DNA of 64,000 nt from Streptomyces sp. NRRL S-37 (lineage in GTDB: Bacteria > Actinomycetota > Actinomycetes > Streptomycetales > Streptomycetaceae), in the NCBI RefSeq assembly GCF_000721605.1, contig NZ_JOIZ01000005.1:744001-808000 (forward strand), in the 5' to 3' direction. Positions 34,963 to 42,415 of this stretch are shown here, one piece after another. Both the position numbers and the translations under genes were made by a program. Numbering within the stretch: the stretch's first letter is position 1; every line of letters begins with the position of its first letter. The notes under the pieces are model-generated. The model was given only the letters and a program-made list of their open reading frames with translations. It was not told where the DNA came from and searched no databases.

Positions 34963-35127
34963 ATGAGCGAGCTGAGCGAGCACACTCCGTCCCAGGCCGA
35001 GGGCGACCGGGACGACGACGAGTGGACCACCCCCGAGATCCCGCACTCCACCCCGTCCCAGGCGGAGGGCGAACGCGACCCGTCGGACGCGCCGGCCTCG
35101 TCCGACGGCGCCGCCGAGAACGGGTGA
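34963..35127 (+). CDS. 54-residue acidic protein with two TPSQAEG repeats
   Basis: A short gene: ATG at 34963, GGGAGG 7-8 bp upstream, TGA at 35125-35127. The product has no hydrophobic core and is strongly acidic, with the motif TPSQAEGDRD near residues 8-17 repeated as TPSQAEGERD near 30-39, then a Ser/Ala-rich end. It is probably disordered; I do not know its function. Such short Gln/Glu/Asp proteins are, as I recall, found in several Streptomyces genomes. It follows the STAS-ANTAR gene by 66 bp in the same direction, so it may belong to the same transcript. Confidence 0.7.
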   Translation: MSELSEHTPSQAEGDRDDDEWTTPEIPHSTPSQAEGERDPSDAPASSDGAAENG

Positions 35128-35145
35128 GCCCGGGGCCCCGCCGCC

Positions 35146-35553
35146 TCAGGCCCGTACGTCCCGCTGCTCCACGTCCTTCAGGACGGCCGCGACAGTGCCG
35201 AAGTCGTTGTCCACATGGAGCACGGTATGGCCGTGGTGGACCGCGGTGGCGCACACCAGAAGATCGATGGCCCCTGCGGAGCGGTGCTGCCCACGCTGGG
35301 TGAGCTTGTACTGGGCTGTGTCCACCCAGCGCCACGCGTTCTTCGGCACCGGCGAGAGCCGGCACAGCGCGTCCAGTTCTTCGGCGAGTTCGTCGCGGTG
35401 CGCCGGGCTGGTGGCCGAGTAGAGGAACTCAGCCCTCGTAGGTTCACAGATATGGAAAACTCCGGCGGCGATATGTCCTTCCCAGGGCAGGATCGCCCCC
35501 GGAGTACGGAACAGATGCCACAGGGCCGAGGCGTCGAGCAGGTACGTGATCAC
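35146..35553 (-). CDS. vapC: VapC-type PIN-domain toxin
   Basis: A 135-residue PIN ribonuclease, standard VapC length. The acidic tetrad is visible: Asp7 in YLLDASAL, Glu near 41 in TRAEFLYS, Asp near 97 in AIDLLVCA, and Asp near 115 in VDNDFGT. It would cleave tRNA or rRNA unless held by the antitoxin coded just upstream (4-bp overlap). VapC proteins of this kind usually act in the cytoplasm and bind DNA together with VapB for autoregulation. Confidence 0.92.
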   Translation of the reverse strand: MITYLLDASALWHLFRTPGAILPWEGHIAAGVFHICEPTRAEFLYSATSPAHRDELAEELDALCRLSPVPKNAWRWVDTAQYKLTQRGQHRSAGAIDLLVCATAVHHGHTVLHVDNDFGTVAAVLKDVEQRDVRA

Positions 35554-35783
35554 TCGAAGGCAGCCCGCCGCGCACGCTTGACCGCGTCATGCGCAGCCGC
35601 CGCGGCCTCGAATTCGCCGCGCTCACCGCGAGCGGCCAGCCGCTCGGCCGCCTCAAGCCGTTTGACACGTGCCACGTAGTCCCGGAGGGCTTCGTTGACC
35701 GTGTCCTTCTTCGTGGTGGATCCCATGAGACGCATCGCCTCGGCGAGCGCGTCGTCATCCAGGTCGATCTGTGTGACAGACAT
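35550..35783 (-). CDS. vapB: VapB-type antitoxin
   Basis: A 77-residue antitoxin: an N-terminal short strand and ribbon-helix-helix-like fold (MSVTQIDLDDDALAEAMRLM, TTKKDTVNEALRDYVARV), followed by a long Arg/Glu helix (LEAAERLAARGERGEFEAAA) that would wrap the toxin. Start chosen at 35783 with GGAGGTGG upstream; the longer frame to 35834 has an unlikely Met/Trp-rich N-terminus. The operator-like palindrome CATAC-N5-GTATG lies 14 bp upstream. Confidence 0.88.
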   Translation of the reverse strand: MSVTQIDLDDDALAEAMRLMGSTTKKDTVNEALRDYVARVKRLEAAERLAARGERGEFEAAAAAHDAVKRARRAAFE

Positions 35784-35796
35784 CCGCCACCACCTC

Positions 35797-35811
35797 CATA
35801 CGTCATGTATG
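35797..35811. promoter_or_regulatory. VapB operator-like palindrome CATAC-N5-GTATG
   Basis: A perfect 5-bp inverted repeat 14 bp upstream of the antitoxin start. The same half-sites occur, with a 4-bp spacer, before the second vapB at 55714-55729. A common type II toxin-antitoxin autoregulatory layout. Confidence 0.6.
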
Positions 35812-35945
35812 TCAACAAGGTACATCATCAACATGCAGCAGGCGGAGAACGGACTGTCGACGAGTGCCGGACCCGCCCACCACGCTCTCCCTTGATCCGG
35901 AACTCGCAGGCAGAGCCCGGCGGGAGTGGAACTCTGAGGGAAGCG

Positions 35946-36467
35946 CTACCCGGCCTCCTCCAGCTCGAACAGCCGAGCCAGAATCCGCTGTGGCAGCTCC
36001 GCAGTCGTCAGCCGGTACGGCGTCCAGCGGTCCTTGGAATCCGGCTTCAGGGAGGCGGCGAACCGGTACTTCCCCTTGCCGTTGGGCTCGCTCACCATCT
36101 CGCCGAAGACGCCGCTCGGTATCAGCCAGGCAGTCATGATCGCCCTGCGCTCGACGTCCACCGCCACAAAAAGCATGTCCAGGTCATCGCGAGGCCGGAA
36201 CGTCTGAGACCGCACATCGGCCAGATACTGGCCCTTCTGGACGATCGACGTCGTGGACATGCGCGACTTCACCTGCACGGCCAGAGTCACCGAGCTCCCC
36301 CGCCGGTGGAAGACCAGATCCACCCCCGCGTTGTCGACCTGGGACGTCGAGACGTTCAGCTCACCCTGGGTGGCGAGGATGCAGGTGGCCGCGACCAGGT
36401 ACTCCGCCGCCTTGCCCATCTGAGCAGCTGACGGGCTCTTGTCGAGGTAGTCCTCGTCTTCAGTCAT
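35946..36467 (-). CDS. DUF4365-like PD-(D/E)XK nuclease-fold protein
   Basis: About 173 residues. MGKAAEYLVAATCIL supplies the helix with the first Glu, VDNAGVDLVFHRRG the catalytic Asp, and VTLAVQVKSR the QxK motif of the restriction-endonuclease fold (about residues 22-75). The rest reads as a DUF4365-type C-terminus. Such proteins are often near defence genes, but no partner methylase is adjacent. The ATG at 36467 is chosen because the 49 residues further upstream are low-complexity and would be an unusual extension; no good ribosome site is seen, so it may be leaderless. Lower GC third positions than its neighbours. Confidence 0.75.
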   Translation of the reverse strand: MTEDEDYLDKSPSAAQMGKAAEYLVAATCILATQGELNVSTSQVDNAGVDLVFHRRGSSVTLAVQVKSRMSTTSIVQKGQYLADVRSQTFRPRDDLDMLFVAVDVERRAIMTAWLIPSGVFGEMVSEPNGKGKYRFAASLKPDSKDRWTPYRLTTAELPQRILARLFELEEAG

Positions 36468-36730
36468 GACGGGAAGGTACCGGACCGGACCGACAGGGCC
36501 CGGTGGTCCTTCCAGGGATGAGACAGCCTGAAGTCCACTCCATGCGACGCTGGAGCTCCCATGCTCCGGTGACTCTCCGAGGGGGTGGACGACGACGGAT
36601 TGAGCCCGCGACACGCGTCCTCTGGGTTGAGTTGAGCTGATCCCAGGAACGGGTGCCGACCAGTAATCCGCCGGCCGCGCCCCTTCCTGATCCGGCGCGG
36701 GGCCTCTACGCCCTTGGCCTGCGAGCGAAG

Positions 36731-37039
36731 CTACCCGGCCTCCGCCATGGGCTGATCATCGTTGAAGGGGTTGTTGTCGTAGGGAGTGTTGGGCTCTGTT
36801 TCCACGACCAGGGCGGTGTACTCGTCCTTGGAGATCGGCTCTCCGCACTCGTCCGGACGGAAAAGATGCACATCCATGAGCTCGTCTCCAGCGGGGTCGT
36901 TGCGGACCTCCATGATCGCCTCGCGGCAGGACCTCAGTTGCTCATCGGTGGCCCCGCCATCCTGAAGCATGAACGCCACTCGGACGCCCACAACCAAAAC
37001 GATCACGGCAAGAACCCAAAGGAACGGGCGCTTCTTCAC
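36731..37039 (-). CDS. Small membrane-anchored protein
   Basis: A 102-residue protein with one N-terminal hydrophobic helix (FLWVLAVIVLVVGVRVAFML, residues 6-25), preceded by MKKR, so an exported anchor or uncleaved signal. The outside part is acidic with two Cys (RSCREA, DECGEP) that could form a disulfide. GTG start at 37039 with GGAGACACCC upstream. Unknown function; lies 33 bp downstream of the nuclease-like gene in the same direction. Confidence 0.7.
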   Translation of the reverse strand: MKKRPFLWVLAVIVLVVGVRVAFMLQDGGATDEQLRSCREAIMEVRNDPAGDELMDVHLFRPDECGEPISKDEYTALVVETEPNTPYDNNPFNDDQPMAEAG

Positions 37040-37072
37040 GGGTGTCTCCTTACGAGGAGGAAGCTCACAGCC

Positions 37073-37903
37073 CTACGCCATCAGGTGCCTGAGAAAGGTG
37101 TCCACGAACTTCTCCACCTCGGCCTTGGAGGTCGAGTCACGCACGTCGATGCGGTCGATGTGCTTGATGCCGGCATTGCGCAGCAGCCGTTCACGGCTGG
37201 CATCGTCAGACCGGCGCCCCTTGTGGTGCGGGCCATCGATCTCGATGACTCCGGCTCGCCCCTTGTATGTCACGAGCAGGTCCGGCTCGAAGGTGTGTCC
37301 GAGCACTCGCATGCCGGGGAGCGGGAGGATCCCTATGGTCTCGATGTCCGGCAGAGCGGCCTGTCGCTCTCGAAGCACCACATAGACCCTGTGCTCCCAC
37401 TCGTTGGTGAGGTGCAGATTGTCTACGACAGGGTGCTTGGGCTCTAGCCTGACCCTGCGCGCCTGATTGGACTGCCGCCCACCCTTGAGATCCCGGGCAA
37501 GCTGCTCACGCCAACCGGGGCCGACTGCGGGAATGACCTCGCGCACCCAGACATCCCGGATCTCCCTGTCGTGCGCCACCCCCACAGCCTTGAAGGCGGA
37601 CCGAATCTGGTCGACGAGCTCTCTCTCGAAGTCGATGACCAAGTGAGGATCGGTCTCGAGAATGACGTTCTCGTGCTCGTTCCACGAGGTGTAGTCGATG
37701 GTCTCCTCATAGTTCGTTATGTGCTTGTCGAACTTGAAGGACGCCACGTCCAGCATGAGTTCTGCCGCCATACGCTGCCCCCGCTGCGACAGCAGTACCG
37801 CTGCGGCCCCGACCATCTCGTCATCACTCAGCGGAGGCCGACCCTGTTCGGTCGGAGCTGAGCGGCCTTCCACTGGCTCGTCCACCGAGCGCGAAGCTCC
37901 CAT
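37073..37903 (-). CDS. DUF559/Vsr-like nuclease-fold protein
   Basis: A 276-residue protein. The C-terminal third (about 200-276) has EPDLLVTYKGRAGVIEIDG followed by PHHKGRRSDDASRERLLRNA, the D-(x)n-ExD/K pattern and helix of the DUF559/very-short-patch-repair endonuclease fold. The N-terminal part (about 30-190) is helical and mixed-charge, without a recognised domain. It could bind and cut DNA or RNA; no methylase or ATPase neighbour identifies a restriction system. The ATG at 37903 lacks a ribosome site. Together with the DUF4365-like gene this places two nuclease-fold genes within 2 kb. Confidence 0.7.
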   Translation of the reverse strand: MGASRSVDEPVEGRSAPTEQGRPPLSDDEMVGAAAVLLSQRGQRMAAELMLDVASFKFDKHITNYEETIDYTSWNEHENVILETDPHLVIDFERELVDQIRSAFKAVGVAHDREIRDVWVREVIPAVGPGWREQLARDLKGGRQSNQARRVRLEPKHPVVDNLHLTNEWEHRVYVVLRERQAALPDIETIGILPLPGMRVLGHTFEPDLLVTYKGRAGVIEIDGPHHKGRRSDDASRERLLRNAGIKHIDRIDVRDSTSKAEVEKFVDTFLRHLMA

Positions 37904-37981
37904 ACGGACATGCTCGCACCCAGCACTGACAACAGGCCGCGCTGTGGGGCAGATTGAGCGCGGCCTGTGTCGTGGGGATGC

Positions 37982-38239
37982 CTAAGCTCCGCACTCTCTC
38001 GCCAGGACGCTCTTGTACACCCGGGTCAGGATCGACCCCGTGGAGCAGGTGCCGTCCGTGCACCCTCGACAGTCGGAGACGTGCTTCAGGTACTGATGCC
38101 ATGCCTCCTCAGCGTTGAGGTAGTGAGGTGCACACTCAGGGCAGGCGTAGACGCTCCATCCCGGCCCGGTGTTGGCGCGGATCGTCCGGACCGTCACGGG
38201 CATCGGGGTGGTGCGCTCGCAGCGGACGCACATCCTCAT
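37982..38239 (-). CDS. Small Cys-rich zinc-ribbon-like protein
   Basis: An 85-residue protein with four CxxC-type pairs: MCVRCERT (CxxC), YACPEC (CPEC), DCRGCTDGTC. This suggests one or two zinc-binding knuckles. Start taken at 38239 (MRMCVRC) since the upstream reading frame is low-complexity. It closes a run of three short minus-strand genes divergent from a GntR regulator. No known function; the combination is seen, as I recall, in other Streptomyces accessory loci. Confidence 0.7.
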   Translation of the reverse strand: MRMCVRCERTTPMPVTVRTIRANTGPGWSVYACPECAPHYLNAEEAWHQYLKHVSDCRGCTDGTCSTGSILTRVYKSVLARECGA

Positions 38240-38243
38240 GCCG

Positions 38244-38471
38244 TCAGTTCCTACGTTGTCGCTGCCCAGCGCCATCGCAGCGCAAGCACTCACACGGCGG
38301 CCAGGCCGAACTGAACGCGAACGGATCGAGCGGGGCATCGGACATGATGCGCACCTCGCTGCGTTGCTCGATCACCTGGCCGTCACGTACGCGGATCACC
38401 TGCATCGTCATCAGGTGTACGGGCGCAACGGGCGTCTTCTCGCCGCCTTCGGCGACCTGTCCGGCGGTCAC
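38244..38471 (-). CDS. Short protein with C-terminal CxxC
   Basis: A 75-residue protein from the GTG at 38471, which has GGGGGAG 7 bp upstream and overlaps the stop of the gene before it by 4 bp (GTGA). The middle is a beta-rich segment (TMQVIRVRDGQVIEQRSEVR) and the end holds PPCECLRC. The role is unknown; conserved spacing in the operon is the main evidence that it is real. Confidence 0.65.
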   Translation of the reverse strand: MTAGQVAEGGEKTPVAPVHLMTMQVIRVRDGQVIEQRSEVRIMSDAPLDPFAFSSAWPPCECLRCDGAGQRQRRN

Positions 38472-38638
38472 TGCTCTCCCCCGTGCGTCTCGGCGTGATG
38501 CCGAGCGAGCAGCACGCGACAGTCGGACGCCCGCGAGTGGTCCCGCTCGTCCTGCGCGGTCTCCTGCTCGCTGGTGAGGCGGGTGCACTCGGCGCACGCG
38601 GGCGCTGCCGGTGCGGGTGCGGCTGCTCTACGATCCAT
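38468..38638 (-). CDS. 56-residue protein, first gene of the small-gene operon
   Basis: ATG at 38638 with a strong AAGGAG 9 bp upstream, TGA at 38468-38470 overlapping the next GTG. The product starts MDRRAAAPAPAAPACAECTR and continues with Glu/Asp/Arg-rich helix LTSEQETAQDERDHSR, then SDCRVLLARHH. Cys-x2-Cys at residues 15-18 and one more Cys suggest metal binding. Short, hydrophilic, unknown function; not homologous to anything I recognise. Confidence 0.68.
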   Translation of the reverse strand: MDRRAAAPAPAAPACAECTRLTSEQETAQDERDHSRASDCRVLLARHHAETHGGEQ

Positions 38639-38725
38639 AGGTCGTCGCTCCTTAGTAAGCGGTGGCCACGCCCCCCGGACCGGTCGCTCGGTCGCGGGGG
38701 TCTTCCATGGCCGATCCTAGAGCAC

Positions 38726-38755
38726 CTGTATACCCCTGTCAGCCCATGTCTACAG
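38726..38755. promoter_or_regulatory. Inverted repeat CTGTATAC...GTCTACAG between the small-gene operon and the GntR gene
   Basis: CTGTATAC at 38726-38733 and GTCTACAG at 38748-38755 are reverse complements at 7 of 8 positions. They lie in the divergent spacer, at the point where a GntR regulator would autoregulate. Confidence 0.5.
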
Positions 38756-38802
38756 ATAGGCGCTTCTATGCGCGCGTGTAGGTCAATACGTACGCTCAGG
38801 TC

Positions 38803-39057
38803 GTGACCGATTTTGAGTTCGACCCGACACGACCGAAGTGGGAGCAGATTGCCGACGCCCTCAGGGCTCGCATCGCTGACGGCACCTACCCTCCTCGGCA
38901 CCTGATCTCAGAGGTACAACTCGAAGCGGAATTCGGGGTCGCACGGGTCACGGTCCGCAAGGCGACTGCGGCACTCCGCGAAGAGAAACTGATCGTCACC
39001 ACTCCGGGCATGGGCTCGTTCGTGGCCGACGAGGAGCGGCCGAGCACCCCTTCGTGA
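38803..39057 (+). CDS. Short GntR-type winged-helix regulator
   Basis: An 84-residue DNA-binding protein that is all winged helix: PKWEQIADALRARIADGTYP, then LISEVQLEAEFGVARVTVRK, then LIVTTPGMGSFV. It lacks the C-terminal effector domain of GntR regulators, so it is a stand-alone repressor-type domain like those found on Streptomyces mobile elements. GTG start, no clear ribosome site. It faces the small Cys-rich genes across a 164-bp spacer that carries an inverted repeat. Confidence 0.82.
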   Translation: MTDFEFDPTRPKWEQIADALRARIADGTYPPRHLISEVQLEAEFGVARVTVRKATAALREEKLIVTTPGMGSFVADEERPSTPS

Positions 39058-39109
39058 CAGGGAGCGGAGGTGGGCCCGAAGGAACCCAGCCGCGGGAGGG
39101 GACGAGGGC

Positions 39110-39739
39110 ATGAACCTTGATGAGGCCGATCTACTGCCCGGCGAGATCCTGCTGCTGACCAAGAACGCCAACGCGGTCGTCGACGTCCAGGAGGCAGGCC
39201 TCAGCCGGTTCGCCTTCGACGGTCTGATGTGGACTGTCGGCATGGGCGGGCAGGAGGCCATCGGGGGCCGTCTGCACCTGACCAATTACCGACTGGTGTT
39301 CAAGTCACACCGCTTCAACCGGTTGCGAGGCAAGTTCAGCATCTTCCTGCCAACCATCAGAAGTGTGCGCAACGCCTCCTTCGGGCCCACCCGCCAGGTG
39401 GAGGTGATGACCGGCATACAGAGCTTCGCGTTCGTACTTTGGGGCGTCCCGCGGTTCATGACCGCCATCGAGGAAGCAAGGCGCACGTTCGCGCCTGCAT
39501 GGTCGCCGGGACTGGCGCACGCCATGATGGCCGACCTCGGCAAGGTCGGCGAAGGGCTCAAGATCGTTCATCGCCTGGAAGCGGCGAACATCGTACTGAC
39601 CTGTCTCACGCCCGGCGACGCCATAACGGCAATCAGTAGAGCAATCAGCCCGGACTCCGATGCGATCGAGATCGCTGGCGCCCTGCAGCTTGTTGATCTC
39701 CTGGCCTGCATCAGGCCGCCCAGCCCCCCTTCGCGGTGA
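39110..39739 (+). CDS. GRAM-domain-like protein
   Basis: A 209-residue soluble protein. Residues about 45-125 show the GRAM/PH pattern: GGRLHLTNYRLVFKSHRFN, then FLPTIRSVRNAS and QVEVMTGIQSFAFVLWGV. GRAM domains bind membrane lipids. The C-terminal half is helical with no family recognised. Start ATG 39110; 52 bp after the GntR gene, so possibly co-transcribed. It sits at the edge of the less GC-rich patch next to the tRNA genes. Confidence 0.72.
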   Translation: MNLDEADLLPGEILLLTKNANAVVDVQEAGLSRFAFDGLMWTVGMGGQEAIGGRLHLTNYRLVFKSHRFNRLRGKFSIFLPTIRSVRNASFGPTRQVEVMTGIQSFAFVLWGVPRFMTAIEEARRTFAPAWSPGLAHAMMADLGKVGEGLKIVHRLEAANIVLTCLTPGDAITAISRAISPDSDAIEIAGALQLVDLLACIRPPSPPSR

Positions 39740-39826
39740 AGGGAGCAGAAGCCGACCTGAGAAGAGGGCTCCGAGGGGACGCCGCTCGCTCCTTCGGGGC
39801 GGGGCGGCGTTCCTCCCTGGTGCGCA

Positions 39827-39903
39827 TGGTGGGGCGGGTGGGACTCGAACCCACGGCCGACGGATTATGAGTCCGCTGCTCTAACCGGCTGAGCTACCGC
39901 CCC
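39827..39903 (-). tRNA. tRNA with CAT anticodon (elongator Met or Ile2)
   Basis: A complete cloverleaf: acceptor GGGGCGG/CCGCCCC, D arm with AGCTCAGCCGGTTAGAGC, anticodon stem GCGGA with loop CTCATAA, T arm GTGGGTTCGAGTCCCAC. The CCA end is encoded (39827-39829). CAT anticodons belong to tRNA-Met or to tRNA-Ile2 when C34 is changed to lysidine. The GCGGA-type anticodon stem looks more like Ile2, but this cannot be settled by eye. Confidence 0.9.
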
Positions 39904-40046
39904 ATGACGGCGTGTCGCGTACACGTGTGCGCGCCGTCTGCCGCAGCATAGCCGCTCATACGATCTCCTGCTCCGGATGGTCGGCCGCGTGCGGTCTTCG
40001 TGACCATGGAGACTTCGCCGAGCCTCGCACGGTTCCCCCGGACATG

Positions 40047-40069
40047 AAAAAGGACCCCTACGGGGCCCT
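40047..40069 (-). terminator. Rho-independent terminator after the tRNA-Asn pair
   Basis: Minus strand: AGGGCCCC, a GTA loop and GGGGTCCT (one G-U pair), followed by TTTTT. It stands 11 bp downstream of the tRNA-Asn at 40081, so it ends the tRNA-Asn transcript. Confidence 0.8.
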
Positions 40070-40080
40070 CGTTCACCATG

Positions 40081-40153
40081 CTCCCCCGACTGGACTCGAA
40101 CCAGTAACCTGCCGGTTAACAGCCGGCTGCTCTGCCAATTGAGCTACGGAGGA
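40081..40153 (-). tRNA. tRNA-Asn (GTT), downstream copy
   Basis: Acceptor TCCTCCG/CGGGGGA with G discriminator, D arm GTAGCTCAATTGGCAGAGC, anticodon stem GCCGG/CCGGC with loop CTGTTAA (anticodon GTT), T arm ACTGGTTCGAGTCCAGT. CCA is not encoded. Identical to the copy at 40159-40231. Confidence 0.97.
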
Positions 40154-40158
40154 CCGAG

Positions 40159-40231
40159 CTCCCCCGACTGGACTCGAACCAGTAACCTGCCGGTTAACAG
40201 CCGGCTGCTCTGCCAATTGAGCTACGGAGGA
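40159..40231 (-). tRNA. tRNA-Asn (GTT), upstream copy
   Basis: Same 73-nt sequence as 40081-40153, separated from it by only 5 bp. The two share one transcript that ends at the terminator at 40047-40069. Confidence 0.97.
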
Positions 40232-40378
40232 ATGTCTCGTTGCATCGAACGTACCCGCCTGGGTATCCGCCAGGGGGCACTCGCTCGCTGCGACACATAC
40301 ATTAGCGCAAGCAGGGGGGTGCTCCGCCAATCGGTACTCCCCGGCGCCGTCGCCGGAACAACGGGAAGGGTGGCCGTC

Positions 40379-40684
40379 ATGCGTTACCGGCTCACGTTCG
40401 TCGCCGGAGTCGTCCTGGGTTACGTGCTGGGCACGAAAGCCGGACGCGAGCGCTACGAGCAGATCAAGAGGTCCGCGCAGCAGCTCACGCAGAACCCCGC
40501 CGTGCGCAACACCGCGGAGAGCGCAGCGCAGCAGGGCCGAGAGTTCGCGGACAAGGCGTACCACGTGGTCAGCGACAAGGTCGGCGACCGCATGCCCGAC
40601 TCGGTCGCCCAGCGGGTGCGCACCCTGCGCGAACGCACGGCCCACGGCCCGGCGGAGGACGACTGGGGCACGAGCAACACGTGA
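40379..40684 (+). CDS. YtxH-like small membrane protein
   Basis: A 101-residue protein: one N-terminal hydrophobic segment (LTFVAGVVLGYVLGTKAGRE, residues 4-23) with the characteristic GY(x)LG..AGRERYE, then a long Gln/Ala/Glu helix (KRSAQQLTQNPAVRNTAESA) as in YtxH proteins. Such proteins are thought to be stress-related membrane proteins; function unproven. Start chosen at the ATG at 40379 with GGGAAGG 8 bp upstream, though an in-frame GTG lies 9 bp before. Confidence 0.8.
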   Translation: MRYRLTFVAGVVLGYVLGTKAGRERYEQIKRSAQQLTQNPAVRNTAESAAQQGREFADKAYHVVSDKVGDRMPDSVAQRVRTLRERTAHGPAEDDWGTSNT

Positions 40685-40856
40685 GAGCCACCCGGTGGGC
40701 GCCGGGTGACCCCTCCCGCCCGGGGGGCGCGGGGCCGTATTCGGCACGCGGCTCCGCCGCGTGGGCGCGCGCGACCGCACACGGCCCGCGCCCGCCACGA
40801 GGACCCCGGCGGTGCCCACCGCCCACGCGAGCGCGGCGGTACGGCAAAATCGCCGT

Positions 40857-42311
40857 ATGGGGATAGTCGCCGGACTGGACAGCGCGCCAGACTTCACTCG
40901 CATCGTCGTCTGTGACACGGACACCGGAGCCGTGCTCAAGCAGGGCTATGCCCCGCATCCGGTACAGGGCACCGACGGCGGCGGCCGTCCCTCCGACGTC
41001 GACCCGCAGGCCTGGCTGCTGTCCCTCGGCGAGGCCGCGGGCGGCGGCCTGCTGGAGGGCGTGCAGGCCATCGGCGTCTCCGCGCAGGCGAACGCGCTGG
41101 TGCCGCTGGACGCGCAGGGCAACACCGTGCGGCCGGCGATGACCGGCGGCGACAAGCGGGCGCAGGTCGCGGCGGCCGATCTGATCGACGCGTTCGGCGG
41201 GCGTGAGGCGTGGGCGCGGGCCGTGGGCTGTGTGCCGGGGGCCGCGCAGCCGGTGACCAAGCTGCGCTGGATGGCCCGCAGCGAACCGGAGAACGCGGTG
41301 CGCACCGCCGTCCTGATGCAGGCGCACGACTGGCTGGTATGGCAGCTCCTCGGCCGGCCGGTGCGGCGCACCACCGACCGGGGCGGGGCGTCCGGCACCG
41401 GGTACTGGGCGGCGGCCACCGGCGGCTACCGGCCCGATCTGGTGGAGCTGGCGCTCGGGCACCAGGCGATGCTGCCCGAGGTGATCGGCCCGGCGGAGGC
41501 GGCGGGTACGACTCCGGAGGGGCTGCTGATCTCCGCCGGTACGGGCGAGACGATGGCGGCGGCGTTCGGGCTGGGGATCGGGCTGGGCGACGCGGTGGTG
41601 TCGCTGGGCGCGTCCGGGTCCGTGATGGCCGTGCACCCCGAGGCGCTCGTCGACCAGCACGGGATGATCACCTCCCTGGCGGACGCGACCGGCATGCACC
41701 TGCCCGTCGTCACCACTCTGAACGCCGTACGCGCCCTGCGCGGGACCGCCGAACTGCTCGGGGTGCCCGATCTGGAGACCCTGTCCGACCTGGCGATGAA
41801 GTCGACGCCGGGGTCGCACGGGCTGGTGCTGCTGCCGTACCTGGAGGGCGAGCGCACCCCGAACCTGCCGCACACCGCGGGGACGCTGGCCGGGCTGCGG
41901 CGCGAGTCGATGAAGCCGGAGCACCTGGCGCGGGCCGCGTTCGAGGGCATGCTGTGCGGGCTCGCGGACGCGCTGGACGTGCTGCGCGGCCGGGGCGTGG
42001 AGGTGCGGCGGGTCTTCCTGCTGGGTCCGGCCGCGGAGCTGCCGGCCGTGCAGTCGGCGGCGCCCGCGCTGTTCGGGGCACAGGTGGTCGTACCGCAGCC
42101 CGCGGACTACGCGGCGATCGGCGCGGCCCGGCAGGCGGCCTGGGCGCTGGGTGTGTCACAGGGCACACTCGATCCGCGTACCCCGCCGCTCTGGCAGGGC
42201 CCGGTGGCGCAGGTGCTGGACCCCGGGGAGGACCTGGCGGTGGGGCAGGCGGTGCGCCAGCAGTACGTGTCGGTGCGCGAGCAGACGCACCCGGGAGCGT
42301 TCCGCGCATAG
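40857..42311 (+). CDS. FGGY-family carbohydrate kinase-like protein (xylulokinase-like)
   Basis: A 484-residue two-domain ASKHA kinase. The second phosphate-binding loop (VVSLGASGSVMAVHPE), the LVLLPYLEGERTPN stretch and the C-terminal LLGPAAELPAVQSA are xylulokinase-like. The N-terminal phosphate-1 motif reads LDSAPDFTRIVV rather than the usual GTQSTKV, so nucleotide binding may be altered. Substrate likely a sugar or polyol, not determined. ATG at 40857 follows TACGGCAAAAT closely and has no ribosome site, so leaderless translation is probable. Confidence 0.85.
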   Translation: MGIVAGLDSAPDFTRIVVCDTDTGAVLKQGYAPHPVQGTDGGGRPSDVDPQAWLLSLGEAAGGGLLEGVQAIGVSAQANALVPLDAQGNTVRPAMTGGDKRAQVAAADLIDAFGGREAWARAVGCVPGAAQPVTKLRWMARSEPENAVRTAVLMQAHDWLVWQLLGRPVRRTTDRGGASGTGYWAAATGGYRPDLVELALGHQAMLPEVIGPAEAAGTTPEGLLISAGTGETMAAAFGLGIGLGDAVVSLGASGSVMAVHPEALVDQHGMITSLADATGMHLPVVTTLNAVRALRGTAELLGVPDLETLSDLAMKSTPGSHGLVLLPYLEGERTPNLPHTAGTLAGLRRESMKPEHLARAAFEGMLCGLADALDVLRGRGVEVRRVFLLGPAAELPAVQSAAPALFGAQVVVPQPADYAAIGAARQAAWALGVSQGTLDPRTPPLWQGPVAQVLDPGEDLAVGQAVRQQYVSVREQTHPGAFRA

Positions 42312-42415
42312 CACGGGCCGGTGGATTAATTCGGTTGAGGTAACGCGGGTGGAGTGTCCGACGATGGGGGCCACGGGCAACCAACGCCCCCGCCGACCAC
42401 TCCGAGAGATTCAGC

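Noticed and set aside
39827..40231. tRNA genes as an attachment site for the neighbouring accessory patch
   Set aside because: I looked for a second copy of the tRNA 3' ends around 34.9-35.2 kb and found none, and no integrase gene is present.
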